Source of the DNA: an uncultured SAR116 cluster alpha proteobacterium
GTDB taxonomy: Bacteria; Pseudomonadota; Alphaproteobacteria; Puniceispirillales; Marisalimonadaceae
DNA: 64,000 nt
Direction of reading: 5' to 3'
Assembly (NCBI GenBank): GCA_902517815.1
Contig: CABYED010000002.1
Location: 124,001 to 188,000, forward strand
In this document: one piece after another, positions 8,642 through 17,285 of the stretch
How the letters are laid out: each line of letters begins with the position of its first letter
Numbering within the stretch: position 1 is the stretch's first letter
Position numbers and translations under genes: made by a program
Notes under the pieces: model-generated
Databases searched by the model: none
Told to the model about the DNA's origin: nothing
The model's input: only the letters and a program-made list of their open reading frames with translations

Positions 8642-9301
8642 ATGACTTTAAATAAAAGTTTAAATATTGCTTTGCCAAAGGGTAGGATTTTAGACTCAGT
8701 ACTTACAATTTTATCAAAAGTTGGTATAGAGCCTGAAAAATCTTTTTTTGATAGAAACGACCGTAAGTTGAAGTTTAAGACAAACATAAATAATATAGAT
8801 ATAATTAGAGTAAGATCTTTTGATGTTGTCACATTTTTAGCCTATGGAGCTGCTCAAATGGCATTTGTAGGAAGTGACATTTTAAATGAATTTAATCATA
8901 CTGAAGTTTATTCTCCTCTAGATCTCAATATAGGGAAGTGTAAAATGGTAGTTGCAGCTGAAAAAGATGTTGTTGCAGATGAGGATCCAAGGTCTTGGAG
9001 TCATGTAAGGGTTGCCACTAAATATCCTAATATCACTAAAAAACATTTTGAAGCTAGGGGTGTTCATGCAGAGTGCATAAAATTAAATGGAGCAATGGAA
9101 CTTGCTCCATCAATGGGTTTATGTAAAAGAATAGTAGATTTGGTTGAAACTGGTTCTACATTAAAAGCGAACGGTTTGGTTGTAGTTGAGAAAATTTGTG
9201 AAGTTTCAACAAGATTAGCAGTAAATAGAAGTTACATGAAAACTAACTTAAAAACTATACAACCTTGGATTGAAAAGGTTGAGGAAGCAATAAATGTCTA
9301 A
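8642..9301 (+). CDS. hisG: ATP phosphoribosyltransferase, short form
   Basis: First step of histidine synthesis: ATP plus PRPP gives phosphoribosyl-ATP. At 219 aa it is the short form, lacking the C-terminal regulatory domain. It starts LNIALPKGRILDSVL, and the PRPP loop is VDLVETGSTLKANGL. Short HisG normally needs the HisS-like partner HisZ, which is not in this window and would have to be elsewhere. hisG sits between DUF2948 and hisD, where many alphaproteobacteria have hisD directly. It overlaps hisD by 8 nt. Confidence 0.95.
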   Translation: MTLNKSLNIALPKGRILDSVLTILSKVGIEPEKSFFDRNDRKLKFKTNINNIDIIRVRSFDVVTFLAYGAAQMAFVGSDILNEFNHTEVYSPLDLNIGKCKMVVAAEKDVVADEDPRSWSHVRVATKYPNITKKHFEARGVHAECIKLNGAMELAPSMGLCKRIVDLVETGSTLKANGLVVVEKICEVSTRLAVNRSYMKTNLKTIQPWIEKVEEAINV

Positions 9302-10601
9302 ATTAAAAACTAGATATATTGATTATACAGATAGAAAATTTAAAAAAAAATTCAAGAATTTGATAAATGATGAAAGAAAATCAAACAATAAAGTTAATCT
9401 TACAGTCACAAAAATTTTAAAAGAAATACTTGAAAACGGTGATGATGCTCTTAATCATTGTGTAGGTAAATTTGATAAAATAAAAGTTAAAAAAATTAAA
9501 GATTTATTCATTTCAAAAGACATTTTAAAAAAAGCTTATGATGGACTTGAAAGAGAACAGAAAAAAGCATTAAATATTTCAGCTGATAGGATTAAAAATT
9601 TTCATAAACATCAAATTCCTAAAAACTTTAGTTACAAAGACAACCTGAAAGTTAATCTAGGTTTGACTCACTCTCCAATAGGCTCTGCAGGTTTTTATGT
9701 GCCTGGAGGAAAGGCTATTTATCCATCATCAGTATTAATGAACGCTATACCTGCTTTAGTAGCTGGTGTTGAGAGGAGAGTACTTGTAAGCCCAATTTCA
9801 GACATAAATCAGTCATCTATTGTTCTTGCAGCTGCTCATGTTGCAAAAGTAACAGAATTTATTCGTATGGGTGGAGCCCACGCTGTAGCTGCACTTGCTT
9901 ATGGCACAAAATCTATTTTACCTGTAAATAAAATTGTGGGTCCTGGGAATGCTTATGTTGCAGAAGCTAAAAGACAAGTATTTGGTCAAGTAGGAATTGA
10001 CTCAATTGCTGGTCCTTCAGAGGTATTAATTGTGTGTGATGAAACAGCTGACCCTAATCATGTTGCTATAGATCTTTTATCACAAGCAGAACATGATGAA
10101 TTAGCTCAGTCTATTTTAATAACAACAAATAAAGAAATCGCAATAAAAGTGAAAATTTCGGTAGAAAAACTTCTTATGGAAATTTCTAGATCCAAAATAG
10201 CTACTTCTTCATGGTATGATTTTGGAGCTATAATATTAGTTGAAAACTTAACTCAAGCTATAGAATTAATAAACATAAAAGCGCCTGAACATTTACAATT
10301 AATTCTTAAAAATGCACAAAAGGTTATAAAAGAAATAAAAAATGCAGGAGCTATATTTATTGGTCCTTATACTCCTGAGGCAGTGGGTGATTATATTGCT
10401 GGCCCAAATCATGTTCTTCCAACAAACGGAACAGCAAAATTTTCGAGTGGATTAGGAGTCATAGATTTTTATAAAAGAACTACTATAGTTAACTTTAATA
10501 AAAACAGTCTTAATAAACTTGGAAAACATGTAATAAAATTAGCTGAGGCAGAAGGTTTAGAGGCACATGCAAGGTCTATTTCAATCAGAATAGACGAATA
10601 A
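9294..10601 (+). CDS. hisD: Histidinol dehydrogenase
   Basis: Last two steps of histidine synthesis: NAD-dependent oxidation of L-histidinol to L-histidine, with a Zn site. At 435 aa it is full length. Recognisable are GSAGFYVPGGKAIYPSS, the long signature KIVGPGNAYVAEAKR with IDSIAGPSEVLIV, AEHDELAQS (metal and catalytic residues), APEHLQ, and the C-terminal GPNHVLPTNGTAKFSSGLGV. It begins within the last codons of hisG (8-nt overlap), so the two are translationally coupled. A 79-nt gap to infA suggests a separate promoter there. Confidence 0.97.
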   Translation: MSKLKTRYIDYTDRKFKKKFKNLINDERKSNNKVNLTVTKILKEILENGDDALNHCVGKFDKIKVKKIKDLFISKDILKKAYDGLEREQKKALNISADRIKNFHKHQIPKNFSYKDNLKVNLGLTHSPIGSAGFYVPGGKAIYPSSVLMNAIPALVAGVERRVLVSPISDINQSSIVLAAAHVAKVTEFIRMGGAHAVAALAYGTKSILPVNKIVGPGNAYVAEAKRQVFGQVGIDSIAGPSEVLIVCDETADPNHVAIDLLSQAEHDELAQSILITTNKEIAIKVKISVEKLLMEISRSKIATSSWYDFGAIILVENLTQAIELINIKAPEHLQLILKNAQKVIKEIKNAGAIFIGPYTPEAVGDYIAGPNHVLPTNGTAKFSSGLGVIDFYKRTTIVNFNKNSLNKLGKHVIKLAEAEGLEAHARSISIRIDE

Positions 10602-10680
10602 AATAAGAAAATATTATATAAAAATCTTGACTAATTAGACATAATAGTGAGATTAAACTTAAACTTAAAGAAGAGATTAA

Positions 10681-10899
10681 ATGGCTAAAGAAGGTGTAAT
10701 AGAATTTTCTGGTATTGTAGAGGAACTTCTACCAAATGCTATGTTTAGGGTAAAACTTGATAATGACCATGAGGTACTAGCCCATACAAGCGGAAAAATG
10801 AGAAAAAATCGTATAAGAGTATTACTTGGTGACAGAGTCAATGTAGAAATGACACCTTATGATTTAACAAAAGGAAGAATTACATTTAGATATAAATAA
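10681..10899 (+). CDS. infA: Translation initiation factor IF-1
   Basis: Single OB-fold protein occupying the ribosomal A site during initiation; 72 aa, the exact family length. Sequence [20 protein letters not shown], then [32 protein letters not shown] and the typical ending [11 protein letters not shown]. In the 79-nt upstream gap a TTGACT (10627-10632) and a CATAAT (10640-10645) occur but are not spaced as one promoter, so none is called. It starts the infA-maf-RNase-yacG-tRNA-Phe block typical of alphaproteobacteria. Confidence 0.98.
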   Translation: MAKEGVIEFSGIVEELLPNAMFRVKLDNDHEVLAHTSGKMRKNRIRVLLGDRVNVEMTPYDLTKGRITFRYK

Positions 10900-10923
10900 A
10901 TTCTGATGTGTTAAGTTTGTTTT

Positions 10924-11523
10924 ATGGATAAAACTAAATTGAACAAACATTTTATACTAGCATCTAGTTCAAAAAGACGGCTTGAGCTTTTAAGTCAAAT
11001 AGGCGTTAAGCCTGATTTAATATTATCACCAAATATTAACGAAAAGATATTTTCTAAAGAACTTCCCCGTAAATATGTTAAAAGAATGTCTTTAGAAAAA
11101 AATAGAGTTTTTCAACAAAAATATCCTGAATCAATAATACTTACTGCTGATACGATAGTTTCTGTAGGGAGAAGAATCTTGCCAAAAACTATGGATAAAA
11201 ATACGGCAGAGGAATGTTTAAAACTAATTTCAGGAAGAAGACATAAAGTTTTTACAAGTTTCACTCTTCTTTCACCAAACAATTCACTCAAAACAAAAAC
11301 TATACAAACAATTATAAAATTTAAAAGGCTACATCCTGATGAAATAAGTTATTACCTTGCCTCAAAGGAATGGGAAGGTAAAGCAGGAGGGTATGCCATA
11401 CAAGGAATTGCCGCATCATTTATAAATTTTATATCAGGTTCATACAGCAATGTAGTAGGGTTGCCTTTGGCAGAGCTATACAGGTCGTTAATTTCTATTG
11501 GTTATAATTTGAAAAATGATTAA
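10924..11523 (+). CDS. maf: Maf-like nucleotide pyrophosphatase
   Basis: Maf/YceF/YhdE family proteins hydrolyse non-canonical or pyrimidine nucleoside triphosphates to monophosphates, a housecleaning role. At 199 aa it has the standard size. The N-terminal phosphate-binding signature is FILASSSKRRLELLSQIG, with the conserved ADTIV and the SGRRHKVFTSF segment, then the C-terminal KAGGYAIQGIAASFI. The last 8 nt overlap the RNase E/G-like gene. Which nucleotide it prefers cannot be read from sequence alone. Confidence 0.93.
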   Translation: MDKTKLNKHFILASSSKRRLELLSQIGVKPDLILSPNINEKIFSKELPRKYVKRMSLEKNRVFQQKYPESIILTADTIVSVGRRILPKTMDKNTAEECLKLISGRRHKVFTSFTLLSPNNSLKTKTIQTIIKFKRLHPDEISYYLASKEWEGKAGGYAIQGIAASFINFISGSYSNVVGLPLAELYRSLISIGYNLKND

Positions 11524-12535
11524 TAAAATTAAAAATCATTTTATTTTAGTAGATAAATGTGCCGAAGAAACAAGAATAGTTGAAATTAAAAGTAACAAAA
11601 TTGTTAAAATTACTTGTTGGCTCGATGAGAAGCCTCCATTAATTGGTAATATATTCGATGCAAAAGTTTTAAAAACATTAAATAGTGGTATTGTAAGGGC
11701 TAGTCTAAAGAATAAAAAAATAGTCACTGTCAGAGTAGGGACAAAATTTTTAAAAACAAATGAAAAAATAAAAGTTATTATTACTAGTGAAGAGTTTGAT
11801 GATAAGCCGATACAATCAAAGTTATGGTCTGAAAATTATGATTTTGAAAAAAAAAATGATGTAAAACGGATAATTGATCTTTTCTTCAATAAAAACGTTC
11901 CAATAATAGAAGACAATTATGCAATCTATTGGAATGATATGGATTTAGATAGTTGTTTTCTGAGCGCTTTAGATTCAATGATTACAATTGAGGATGGTGG
12001 TGTTTTATGGATTGAAAATACTAAAGCCGCAACTCTTATAGATGTTGATACTAAAAATATATTAATTAATAATGAAGATGAAATGTTAAAGTTTTGTAAA
12101 GATGCATTCCTTAAATGTATGGATGAAATTAAATTGAGAAATATAGGAGGTATGATACTTATTGATTTTCCTAGAGTATCGTTTAATAGAAAAAAAATTC
12201 TTCATGAATTTATTACTGAAGAAGGACCAAAAAAAATTCAAGACAGCAATTTTCTTGGTTTTTCTAGATTACAACTTTATGAGATGTATGTACCAAGAAA
12301 CTTCAAGTCTCTAGAAAGTTTTTATGTAAATAAAAATGAATTTGATTTTCAAAACCACATAAGATCATTGTGGAGAGCATCTAAGAAAATCAAATCTAGA
12401 AACAATATTGAGTTTTTATGTGGTAAAAATCTCTATAAAAGATTAATGCTTAAAAAAATACCAGATTTCATAAAAATTGTTGAAAGAATAGATCTCCCAA
12501 AGGATTACGGTGAGTTATTAGAAAAAAAAATATAA
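11516..12535 (+). CDS. Ribonuclease E/G family protein, short form
   Basis: At 339 aa this is much shorter than RNase E or RNase G (about 490 or more). It keeps the DNase I-like catalytic core: GGVLWIENTKAATLIDVDT (compare the canonical GG-x-I-x-TEA-x-IDVN, Asp at about 176) and GGMILIDFPRV (second Asp at about 217), the two metal-binding aspartates. The N-terminal S1/OB part is reduced (about 45-100). No CxxC zinc link is visible at the expected place, and the large C-terminal scaffold is absent. This small version between maf and yacG is a known alphaproteobacterial neighbour. RNA targets are unknown. It overlaps maf by 8 nt and yacG by 1 nt. Confidence 0.8.
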   Translation: MINKIKNHFILVDKCAEETRIVEIKSNKIVKITCWLDEKPPLIGNIFDAKVLKTLNSGIVRASLKNKKIVTVRVGTKFLKTNEKIKVIITSEEFDDKPIQSKLWSENYDFEKKNDVKRIIDLFFNKNVPIIEDNYAIYWNDMDLDSCFLSALDSMITIEDGGVLWIENTKAATLIDVDTKNILINNEDEMLKFCKDAFLKCMDEIKLRNIGGMILIDFPRVSFNRKKILHEFITEEGPKKIQDSNFLGFSRLQLYEMYVPRNFKSLESFYVNKNEFDFQNHIRSLWRASKKIKSRNNIEFLCGKNLYKRLMLKKIPDFIKIVERIDLPKDYGELLEKKI

Positions 12536-12705
12536 TGAAAAAAAATAAAAAAATTAAATGTATTAATTGTAATAAAGAATTTGATATCATGTTAGATACT
12601 AAACCATTCTGTTCTAAACGTTGTAGTTATATAGATTTGAATAATTGGTTGGATGAAAAATATTCAATCCAAATAAATGAAGAAAATTATGAAAAAGATA
12701 TGTAA
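12535..12705 (+). CDS. yacG: YacG-like zinc-finger DNA gyrase inhibitor
   Basis: Not in the ORF track; translated by hand to 56 aa. YacG binds GyrB and inhibits DNA gyrase. The zinc knuckle is complete: CINC (C9, C12) and CSKRC (C26, C30), followed by SYIDLNNWLDEKYSI, the conserved helix after the zinc finger. The ATG overlaps the stop of the RNase E/G-like gene by one base (TAATG), so translation is coupled. The position maf - RNase - yacG - tRNA-Phe is the conserved alphaproteobacterial one. Confidence 0.9.
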   Translation: MKKNKKIKCINCNKEFDIMLDTKPFCSKRCSYIDLNNWLDEKYSIQINEENYEKDM

Positions 12706-12719
12706 TTTTTTTTGTTAGC

Positions 12720-12748
12720 TAGACATAATGTGATGATCACGCTATAGA
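12720..12748 (+). promoter_or_regulatory. Putative sigma-70 promoter of tRNA-Phe
   Basis: TAGACA (12720-12725) and TATAGA (12743-12748) are separated by exactly 17 nt. The implied start point is about 5-7 nt before the first base of the mature tRNA at 12761. Each hexamer matches the consensus at four of six positions. The core TAGACATAAT also occurs upstream of infA, possibly by chance. Confidence 0.4.
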
Positions 12749-12760
12749 TTATCTTATAAA

Positions 12761-12836
12761 GCCCGGGTAGCTCAGTAGGTAGAGCAGAGGACTGAAAATC
12801 CTCGTGTCGGTGGTTCGAATCCGCCCCCGGGCACCA
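12761..12836 (+). tRNA. tRNA-Phe (anticodon GAA)
   Basis: A 76-nt cloverleaf with encoded CCA. Acceptor stem GCCCGGG/CCCGGGC; D arm with GCTCAGTAGGTAGAGC; anticodon stem GAGGA/TCCTC around the loop CTGAAAA (anticodon GAA); T arm GGTGG-TTCGAAT-CCGCC. It sits directly after yacG, a conserved alphaproteobacterial arrangement, and marks the boundary between the housekeeping block and the accessory catabolic region. Confidence 0.98.
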
Positions 12837-13078
12837 CGTTAATTATATATGAACCTTAAATAAACCATTGATCACATCTCTTTGGTTAAGATATCTAGAT
12901 TATCAATTTTATTAAAATATTTTATAAAAAAGAATGATTAAATGAAATTTTGTTTTCAATAAATTTTGCTTACAAATTTTATTCCTATAGACTACCATTT
13001 TAGCTAAATTATTTAGAAAAATATATTTAAGTTTCAATAATTTTTATTTATTTAGTTCATGTTTCGGGGGGCATTATT
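12837..13078. other. AT-rich spacer before the catabolic region (242 nt)
   Basis: No gene, RNA or strong hairpin seen. It is almost pure A/T until a conspicuous CGGGGGGC just before the ATG at 13079, which acts as the ribosome binding site. A TTGC...TATAGA pair near 12970 has poor spacing (about 14 nt) and is not called as a promoter. As tRNA genes are frequent integration sites I looked for a repeated tRNA-Phe 3' end downstream and saw none. Confidence 0.5.
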
Positions 13079-14062
13079 ATGAACAAAAATTTTAATAATA
13101 AAAAGAAAGTTTTAATGGTTCAAGGTCTTCATGAAGAGGGTCAAAAGTTGTTATTACAAAGAGATGATATTGAACCCATTACATTAATGTCTGCAAACCA
13201 AGATGAAATTCTAGAAGCAGCAAAAGAAGTTCATGGTATTACAGTTAGAACTGCTAATATCTCAAGAAAAATAATTGAAAATTCAAAAAATCTACAAGTG
13301 ATTTCAAGGCATGGTGTTGGTTATGATTCTATTGATGTTGATGCATTAAATGATTGTGGTATCCCCCTGGCTATTGCTGCTCATTCAAATATGATCTCAG
13401 TAGCTGAACATGCAATGTTTATGTTGTTGGCATTATCAAAAAATGCTTTTTATTATGATCAATTTGCTCGTAAAGCTGATTGGACTACTCGTTGGGATAT
13501 ACGTGCGTGGGATGTTGCAGAAAAAAAACTGTTGGTTATTGGTTTTGGTAGAATAGGTTCAAGGTTAGTTAAAAGGGCTCTTGCTTTTGATATGAAAGTC
13601 TTTGTTTATGATCCTTATGTTGATGAATTAGAAATAAAAAAATCAGGAGCTAATTATGTTAATAACTATCTTGATATTTTACATGAAATGGATGCCGTTT
13701 CATTACATTGTCCTAAAAATGAAGAGACAACTAATATGTTTTCTGAAAATGAGTTTAAAATTATGAAAGAAAGTTCTTTTTTGATTAATTGTGCCAGAGG
13801 AGGAATTATTAATGAAGTGGCATTATTAGATGCTCTAAAATCTAATAAAATTAGAGCTGCTGGTTTAGATGTTTACGATGATGAGCCATCTACGTCTTCA
13901 AATCCGTTATTTAGTCTAGATAATATTCTACTTTCCCCTCATATTGCAGGAGTTACTCAAGAGGCAACAATAAGGATGTCTAAACAAGCTGTTCAAAACG
14001 TACTTGATGTACTTGATGACAAAGTAGATCCTGAAGTTATTATAAATAAAAATGTTTTATAG
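13079..14062 (+). CDS. D-isomer-specific 2-hydroxyacid dehydrogenase
   Basis: NAD(P)-dependent oxidoreductase acting on 2-hydroxy/2-keto acids (SerA/PdxB/hydroxypyruvate reductase superfamily). At 327 aa it has the catalytic domain only, with no ACT domain, so it is not a regulated SerA. The Rossmann motif is VIGFGRIGSRLV followed by VYDP; the active-site Arg is in INCARGGIINE, the Glu in DVYDDEPS, and the His in SPHIAGVTQEA. A run of G upstream (CGGGGGGC) is the ribosome binding site. It is the first gene of a four-gene unit with an HpcH aldolase, an MDR reductase and a permease, so a role in degrading a hydroxy- or keto-acid is likely. Substrate unknown. Confidence 0.88.
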   Translation: MNKNFNNKKKVLMVQGLHEEGQKLLLQRDDIEPITLMSANQDEILEAAKEVHGITVRTANISRKIIENSKNLQVISRHGVGYDSIDVDALNDCGIPLAIAAHSNMISVAEHAMFMLLALSKNAFYYDQFARKADWTTRWDIRAWDVAEKKLLVIGFGRIGSRLVKRALAFDMKVFVYDPYVDELEIKKSGANYVNNYLDILHEMDAVSLHCPKNEETTNMFSENEFKIMKESSFLINCARGGIINEVALLDALKSNKIRAAGLDVYDDEPSTSSNPLFSLDNILLSPHIAGVTQEATIRMSKQAVQNVLDVLDDKVDPEVIINKNVL

Positions 14063-14071
14063 GAGAAAAAA

Positions 14072-14830
14072 ATGAAACAACAAACTTTAAGAGATTGTTG
14101 GGCTAAAGAAAAAGGTGCCATAAATGCTTGGTGCTCAATACCAAGCGCTGTAACTGCAGAAATGATGTCTATGAACGATTTTGATTCTATTACAATTGAT
14201 ATGCAACATGGGCTTGTTGATTATCAAACTGCGTTAAATATGTTACAAGTTATCTCAGGCTCAGGTAAAACTCCTTTGGTAAGGGTCCCATGGAACGAGC
14301 CGGGTATTATAATGAAATCATTAGATGCAGGTGCCTTAGGTATTATATGTCCAATGATAAACACTCCCGAAGATGCAATTGATTTTGTAGGTGCTACTAG
14401 GTATGCTCCAGAAGGTCACCGCAGTTCTGGGCCAACAAGAGCTTTAATGGTTCATGGCGTAAACTATCATGATGAGGCAAATGACAAAATTATTTCGTTA
14501 GCTATGATAGAAACAGTTGAAGCTCTTGAAAATGTTGAAAAAATAGCCGCTACTGAAGGATTGACAGGAATTTATATTGGCCCCTCAGATCTAAGTATTT
14601 CAATGGGTTTTAAACCTGGTTTAGATAGAGTTGAGCCTGAAATGATTGGAGCTATAAACAAAATTTATGATGCTTGTAAAAAAAACAATATTAAAGTTGG
14701 TATACACTGTCTTTCTCCTTCTTATTTAAAAGAAAAATTATCTAATGGTTATGATTTAGCTACATTGGCTAGTGATGTTAGAATTTATGCGGAAGGTTTG
14801 AGTAACAAAATTAAAGAAGCAAGATCATAA
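14072..14830 (+). CDS. HpcH/HpaI family aldolase
   Basis: Metal-dependent class II aldolase that splits 2-keto-3-deoxy or 4-hydroxy-2-oxo acids into pyruvate (or glyoxylate) and an aldehyde. The 252-aa length matches the family. Motifs: DSITIDMQHGLVDYQTA (catalytic His), PLVRVPWNEPG (Arg and neighbours), GALGIICPMINTPEDA (metal Glu/Asp region), RYAPEGHRSSG, and IYIGPSDLSISMG. AGGAGAAAAAA gives a good Shine-Dalgarno. It lies 9 nt after the hydroxyacid dehydrogenase, so the two enzymes likely act in sequence on one substrate family. Confidence 0.9.
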   Translation: MKQQTLRDCWAKEKGAINAWCSIPSAVTAEMMSMNDFDSITIDMQHGLVDYQTALNMLQVISGSGKTPLVRVPWNEPGIIMKSLDAGALGIICPMINTPEDAIDFVGATRYAPEGHRSSGPTRALMVHGVNYHDEANDKIISLAMIETVEALENVEKIAATEGLTGIYIGPSDLSISMGFKPGLDRVEPEMIGAINKIYDACKKNNIKVGIHCLSPSYLKEKLSNGYDLATLASDVRIYAEGLSNKIKEARS

Positions 14831-14855
14831 AATTCAAACATTTGAGAGGATAAGA

Positions 14856-15827
14856 ATGAAAGCAGTTACTGTAGTTGAATCTGGAGTTCAAATAATTGAT
14901 GTAGATACCCCATCACCCAAAGATAGTGAGGTTCTCGTAAAGGTACATGCTTGTGGATTGAACAGAGCTGATATGGTAGTAGCGGATGGTGGAGCACATG
15001 GTGCGGCTGGAGGTCCCGGTACAATTGTTGGGATGGAGTTTTCAGGAGAAATTATTAAATGTGGAGAACATGTAAAAAATCTCTCAATGGGTGATAGAGT
15101 TATGTGTTCAGGAGCTTCAGTTTGGGCTGAATATGCAATTGCAGATTATGGAAGAGTAATAAAGATACCTGACAATAATATGGATTTTGCTACAGCTAGC
15201 ACATTACCGATAGCTCTAGCAACGATGCATAATGCTATTGTTACAATTGGTAATTTTAGTAAAGGACAAACAATTTTAATACAAGGAGCAAGTTCAGGCG
15301 TTGGTCTTATGGGACTCCAAATAGCAAAACATTTAGGGGCTAAACTAGTTATAGGAACATCTACAAAGCCAGAAAAATTTGATAAATTAAAATCCATTGG
15401 TGCTGACCTAGTGGTAAATTCAAAAGATAAAGACTGGGTTGATCATGTATTACAAGCAACTAATAACGAAGGTATAGATTTAATTATAGACCAACTTTCT
15501 GGTTATACAATCAACGAAAATATGAGAGCATCCAAAGTAAAAGGAACAATAGTAAATGTAGGAAGGTTAGCTGGAGGTAATACAGAATTTAATTGTGATC
15601 TTCATGCTTTAAGAAGAATAAATTATCGTGGTGTCACTTTTAGAACTAGATCAATAAACGAAATCAGAGAAGTCTACTCAAAAATGTGGAGTGATTTAAG
15701 TGATTTGGTTGTTAAAGGGAAATTATCTCTACCTATAGAAAAGATTTTTGAATTTGATGATGTTTCAGATGCTTTGTCATGTATGAGAAACAATCAACAT
15801 TTTGGTAAATTGATTTTAAAAGTTTAA
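14856..15827 (+). CDS. Zinc-independent MDR (quinone-oxidoreductase-like) reductase
   Basis: Medium-chain dehydrogenase/reductase, 323 aa. The GroES-like N-terminal half keeps VKVHACGLNRADMVV but lacks the cysteine cluster for structural zinc, as in the quinone oxidoreductase (QOR) branch. The NADP-binding motif is IQGASSGVGLMGLQIAK, followed by GADLVVNSKDKDW. The typical substrate is an enone or quinone reduced with NADPH. A GAGAGGATAAG ribosome binding site precedes the ATG. It is third in the 13-16.6 kb unit. It could reduce an unsaturated aldehyde or keto product of the aldolase, which is inference. Confidence 0.87.
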   Translation: MKAVTVVESGVQIIDVDTPSPKDSEVLVKVHACGLNRADMVVADGGAHGAAGGPGTIVGMEFSGEIIKCGEHVKNLSMGDRVMCSGASVWAEYAIADYGRVIKIPDNNMDFATASTLPIALATMHNAIVTIGNFSKGQTILIQGASSGVGLMGLQIAKHLGAKLVIGTSTKPEKFDKLKSIGADLVVNSKDKDWVDHVLQATNNEGIDLIIDQLSGYTINENMRASKVKGTIVNVGRLAGGNTEFNCDLHALRRINYRGVTFRTRSINEIREVYSKMWSDLSDLVVKGKLSLPIEKIFEFDDVSDALSCMRNNQHFGKLILKV

Positions 15828-15834
15828 ATAGTTT

Positions 15835-16578
15835 ATGACTTTTGATCCAATTACGATTTTTGCAATTTTAGCTGCTTTCGCTTTAGGAGGAACACTTAAA
15901 GGTGCAACTGGTGCAGGAGCACCTATAATCACGATACCTGTTATAGCTGCATTTTATGACGTTCGAATAGCAGTTATAATAATGGTGATACCAAATTTAT
16001 TAACAAACATAAGCCAGATTTATCAATTTAGAAAAACAATTCTTCCACTTTTTTTTACTGTTTCATTTGCTTTAGGTGGCGGTATAGGTGCTTTCGTAGG
16101 CACCATTTTGTTAATAAATTTACCTATAAAAATACTTACACTTTCAGTTGCATTTATTGTAATAATTTATATTACACTCAAGCTGATTGTTCCTTCATGG
16201 AAATTAGCCTATCAAAGAGCTACTAAATTAGTTTTTATTATGGGCGCTGGTGGTGGGGTGTTGCAGGGTAGTGCTGGTCTATCAGCTCCAGTGTCTATAA
16301 CTTTCTTAAATTCTATGAAATTAGACCGAAATCAGTTTATACCAACTATTTCAGTTTACTTCGGAGTTATGTCTGTTTTTCAGATTCCAACTTTATATTA
16401 CTATGATTTTTTTAACTTTGAGATAATTATTCTTAGTTTTGTATCTACAATTGTTTTAATTTGTTTTATGCCCCTAGGTTCATGGTTTGCTAAAAATATG
16501 TCAAAAGATATTTTTGATAAAATCACATTAATTTTATTAGGTTTTATTGCACTAAGAATAATTTATTTAAATTTCTAA
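15835..16578 (+). CDS. TauE/SafE family membrane permease
   Basis: Integral membrane protein of 247 aa with about eight hydrophobic segments. It has the family's two-fold design: the first repeat opens with GGTLKGATGAGAPIITIPV and the second contains GAGGGVLQGSAGLSAP. TauE/SafE proteins (DUF81) are proposed to move organosulfonates, sulfoacetate or other small anions, often as exporters. It sits 7 nt after the MDR gene and ends convergent (4 nt) to a minus-strand gene, closing the unit. Substrate probably related to the upstream aldolase/dehydrogenase pathway. Confidence 0.88.
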   Translation: MTFDPITIFAILAAFALGGTLKGATGAGAPIITIPVIAAFYDVRIAVIIMVIPNLLTNISQIYQFRKTILPLFFTVSFALGGGIGAFVGTILLINLPIKILTLSVAFIVIIYITLKLIVPSWKLAYQRATKLVFIMGAGGGVLQGSAGLSAPVSITFLNSMKLDRNQFIPTISVYFGVMSVFQIPTLYYYDFFNFEIIILSFVSTIVLICFMPLGSWFAKNMSKDIFDKITLILLGFIALRIIYLNF

Positions 16579-16582
16579 ATTT

Positions 16583-17272
16583 TTATTTGTATTTGTTACC
16601 ACAAACTAATTTCCCATTTTGGGAAACACAACCATATTGAAGTTTGAAGTTTTTATTTTCATTCTTATTAGTTTTGAGTAATTTAATCACACAATCTGCT
16701 AAAAAATTTTTAGAAAATTTATTTGTTTCTAATATTTTCGTTGTCTTAGAAACTTTTCCATTATTTGATAATTTTAAAATAGTAAATGAGGGTAAACTAA
16801 TTTTGTTAATGTCATCCTTATAGAAAATACTTAGATTATTTTTGAAATTAGTTATTTCTAGATTATTTTTTTTTGAGAGAATAATAATATCCTCAATATT
16901 TTCTAAATTGTAGGAAAAGAAATTTAAGTTATAATGCTCATATGATTTTTTGTTTATTGAAAACAATATTGAGCCTTTTGTGAACTTAAAATTTATTTTA
17001 TTTTTATTTATTAAAATTTTTAAAGAAGAATTTGAAGAAAAGCATAATTTTGTATTATTTTGAAAAATAATTGTAGCTGGTTTTTCTCTAGTACTTAAAT
17101 AATCACCAGATTTTATGTTAGTCTCTTCATTTAGAAAAAATCTTTTTCCATGTAAGTTTAATACATAAATGTTATTATTAATTTTAGAAATATTTATTTC
17201 TGATAAAGAAGCATTAGGGAAAATAATTATAAATGCAAAAAATAATAAGTATTTTGAAAAATTTTTATTCAC
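16583..17272 (-). CDS. Exported FecR-domain protein, orphan
   Basis: An N-terminal signal peptide (NKNFSKYLLFFAFIIIFPNASLS) is followed by a FecR-like domain: IKSGDYLSTREKPATIIFQN and NTKLCFSSNSSLKI match the Gd-I-T...a-i-f-dgs-l-l...S-l-i pattern. FecR proteins normally bind a periplasmic signal and control an ECF sigma factor, but stand-alone exported FecR-domain proteins without FecI are also common, and no sigma factor is nearby. The remainder is Lys/Asn/Ile-rich with two cysteines at the C-terminus (GCVSQNGKLVCG). I chose GTG 17272 because the track start (ATG 17296) falls inside a strong hairpin after the BMP gene; the longer form cannot be excluded. Function unknown. Confidence 0.6.
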   Translation of the reverse strand: MNKNFSKYLLFFAFIIIFPNASLSEINISKINNNIYVLNLHGKRFFLNEETNIKSGDYLSTREKPATIIFQNNTKLCFSSNSSLKILINKNKINFKFTKGSILFSINKKSYEHYNLNFFSYNLENIEDIIILSKKNNLEITNFKNNLSIFYKDDINKISLPSFTILKLSNNGKVSKTTKILETNKFSKNFLADCVIKLLKTNKNENKNFKLQYGCVSQNGKLVCGNKYK

Positions 17273-17285
17273 GTAATTTAAAGAA

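Noticed and set aside
10627-10645. TTGACT/CATAAT as infA promoter
   Set aside because: The two hexamers are only 7 nt apart and cannot form one promoter; neither has a good partner.
12761-13078. tRNA-Phe as an integrated-element attachment site
   Set aside because: No integrase and no repeated tRNA 3' end seen downstream.
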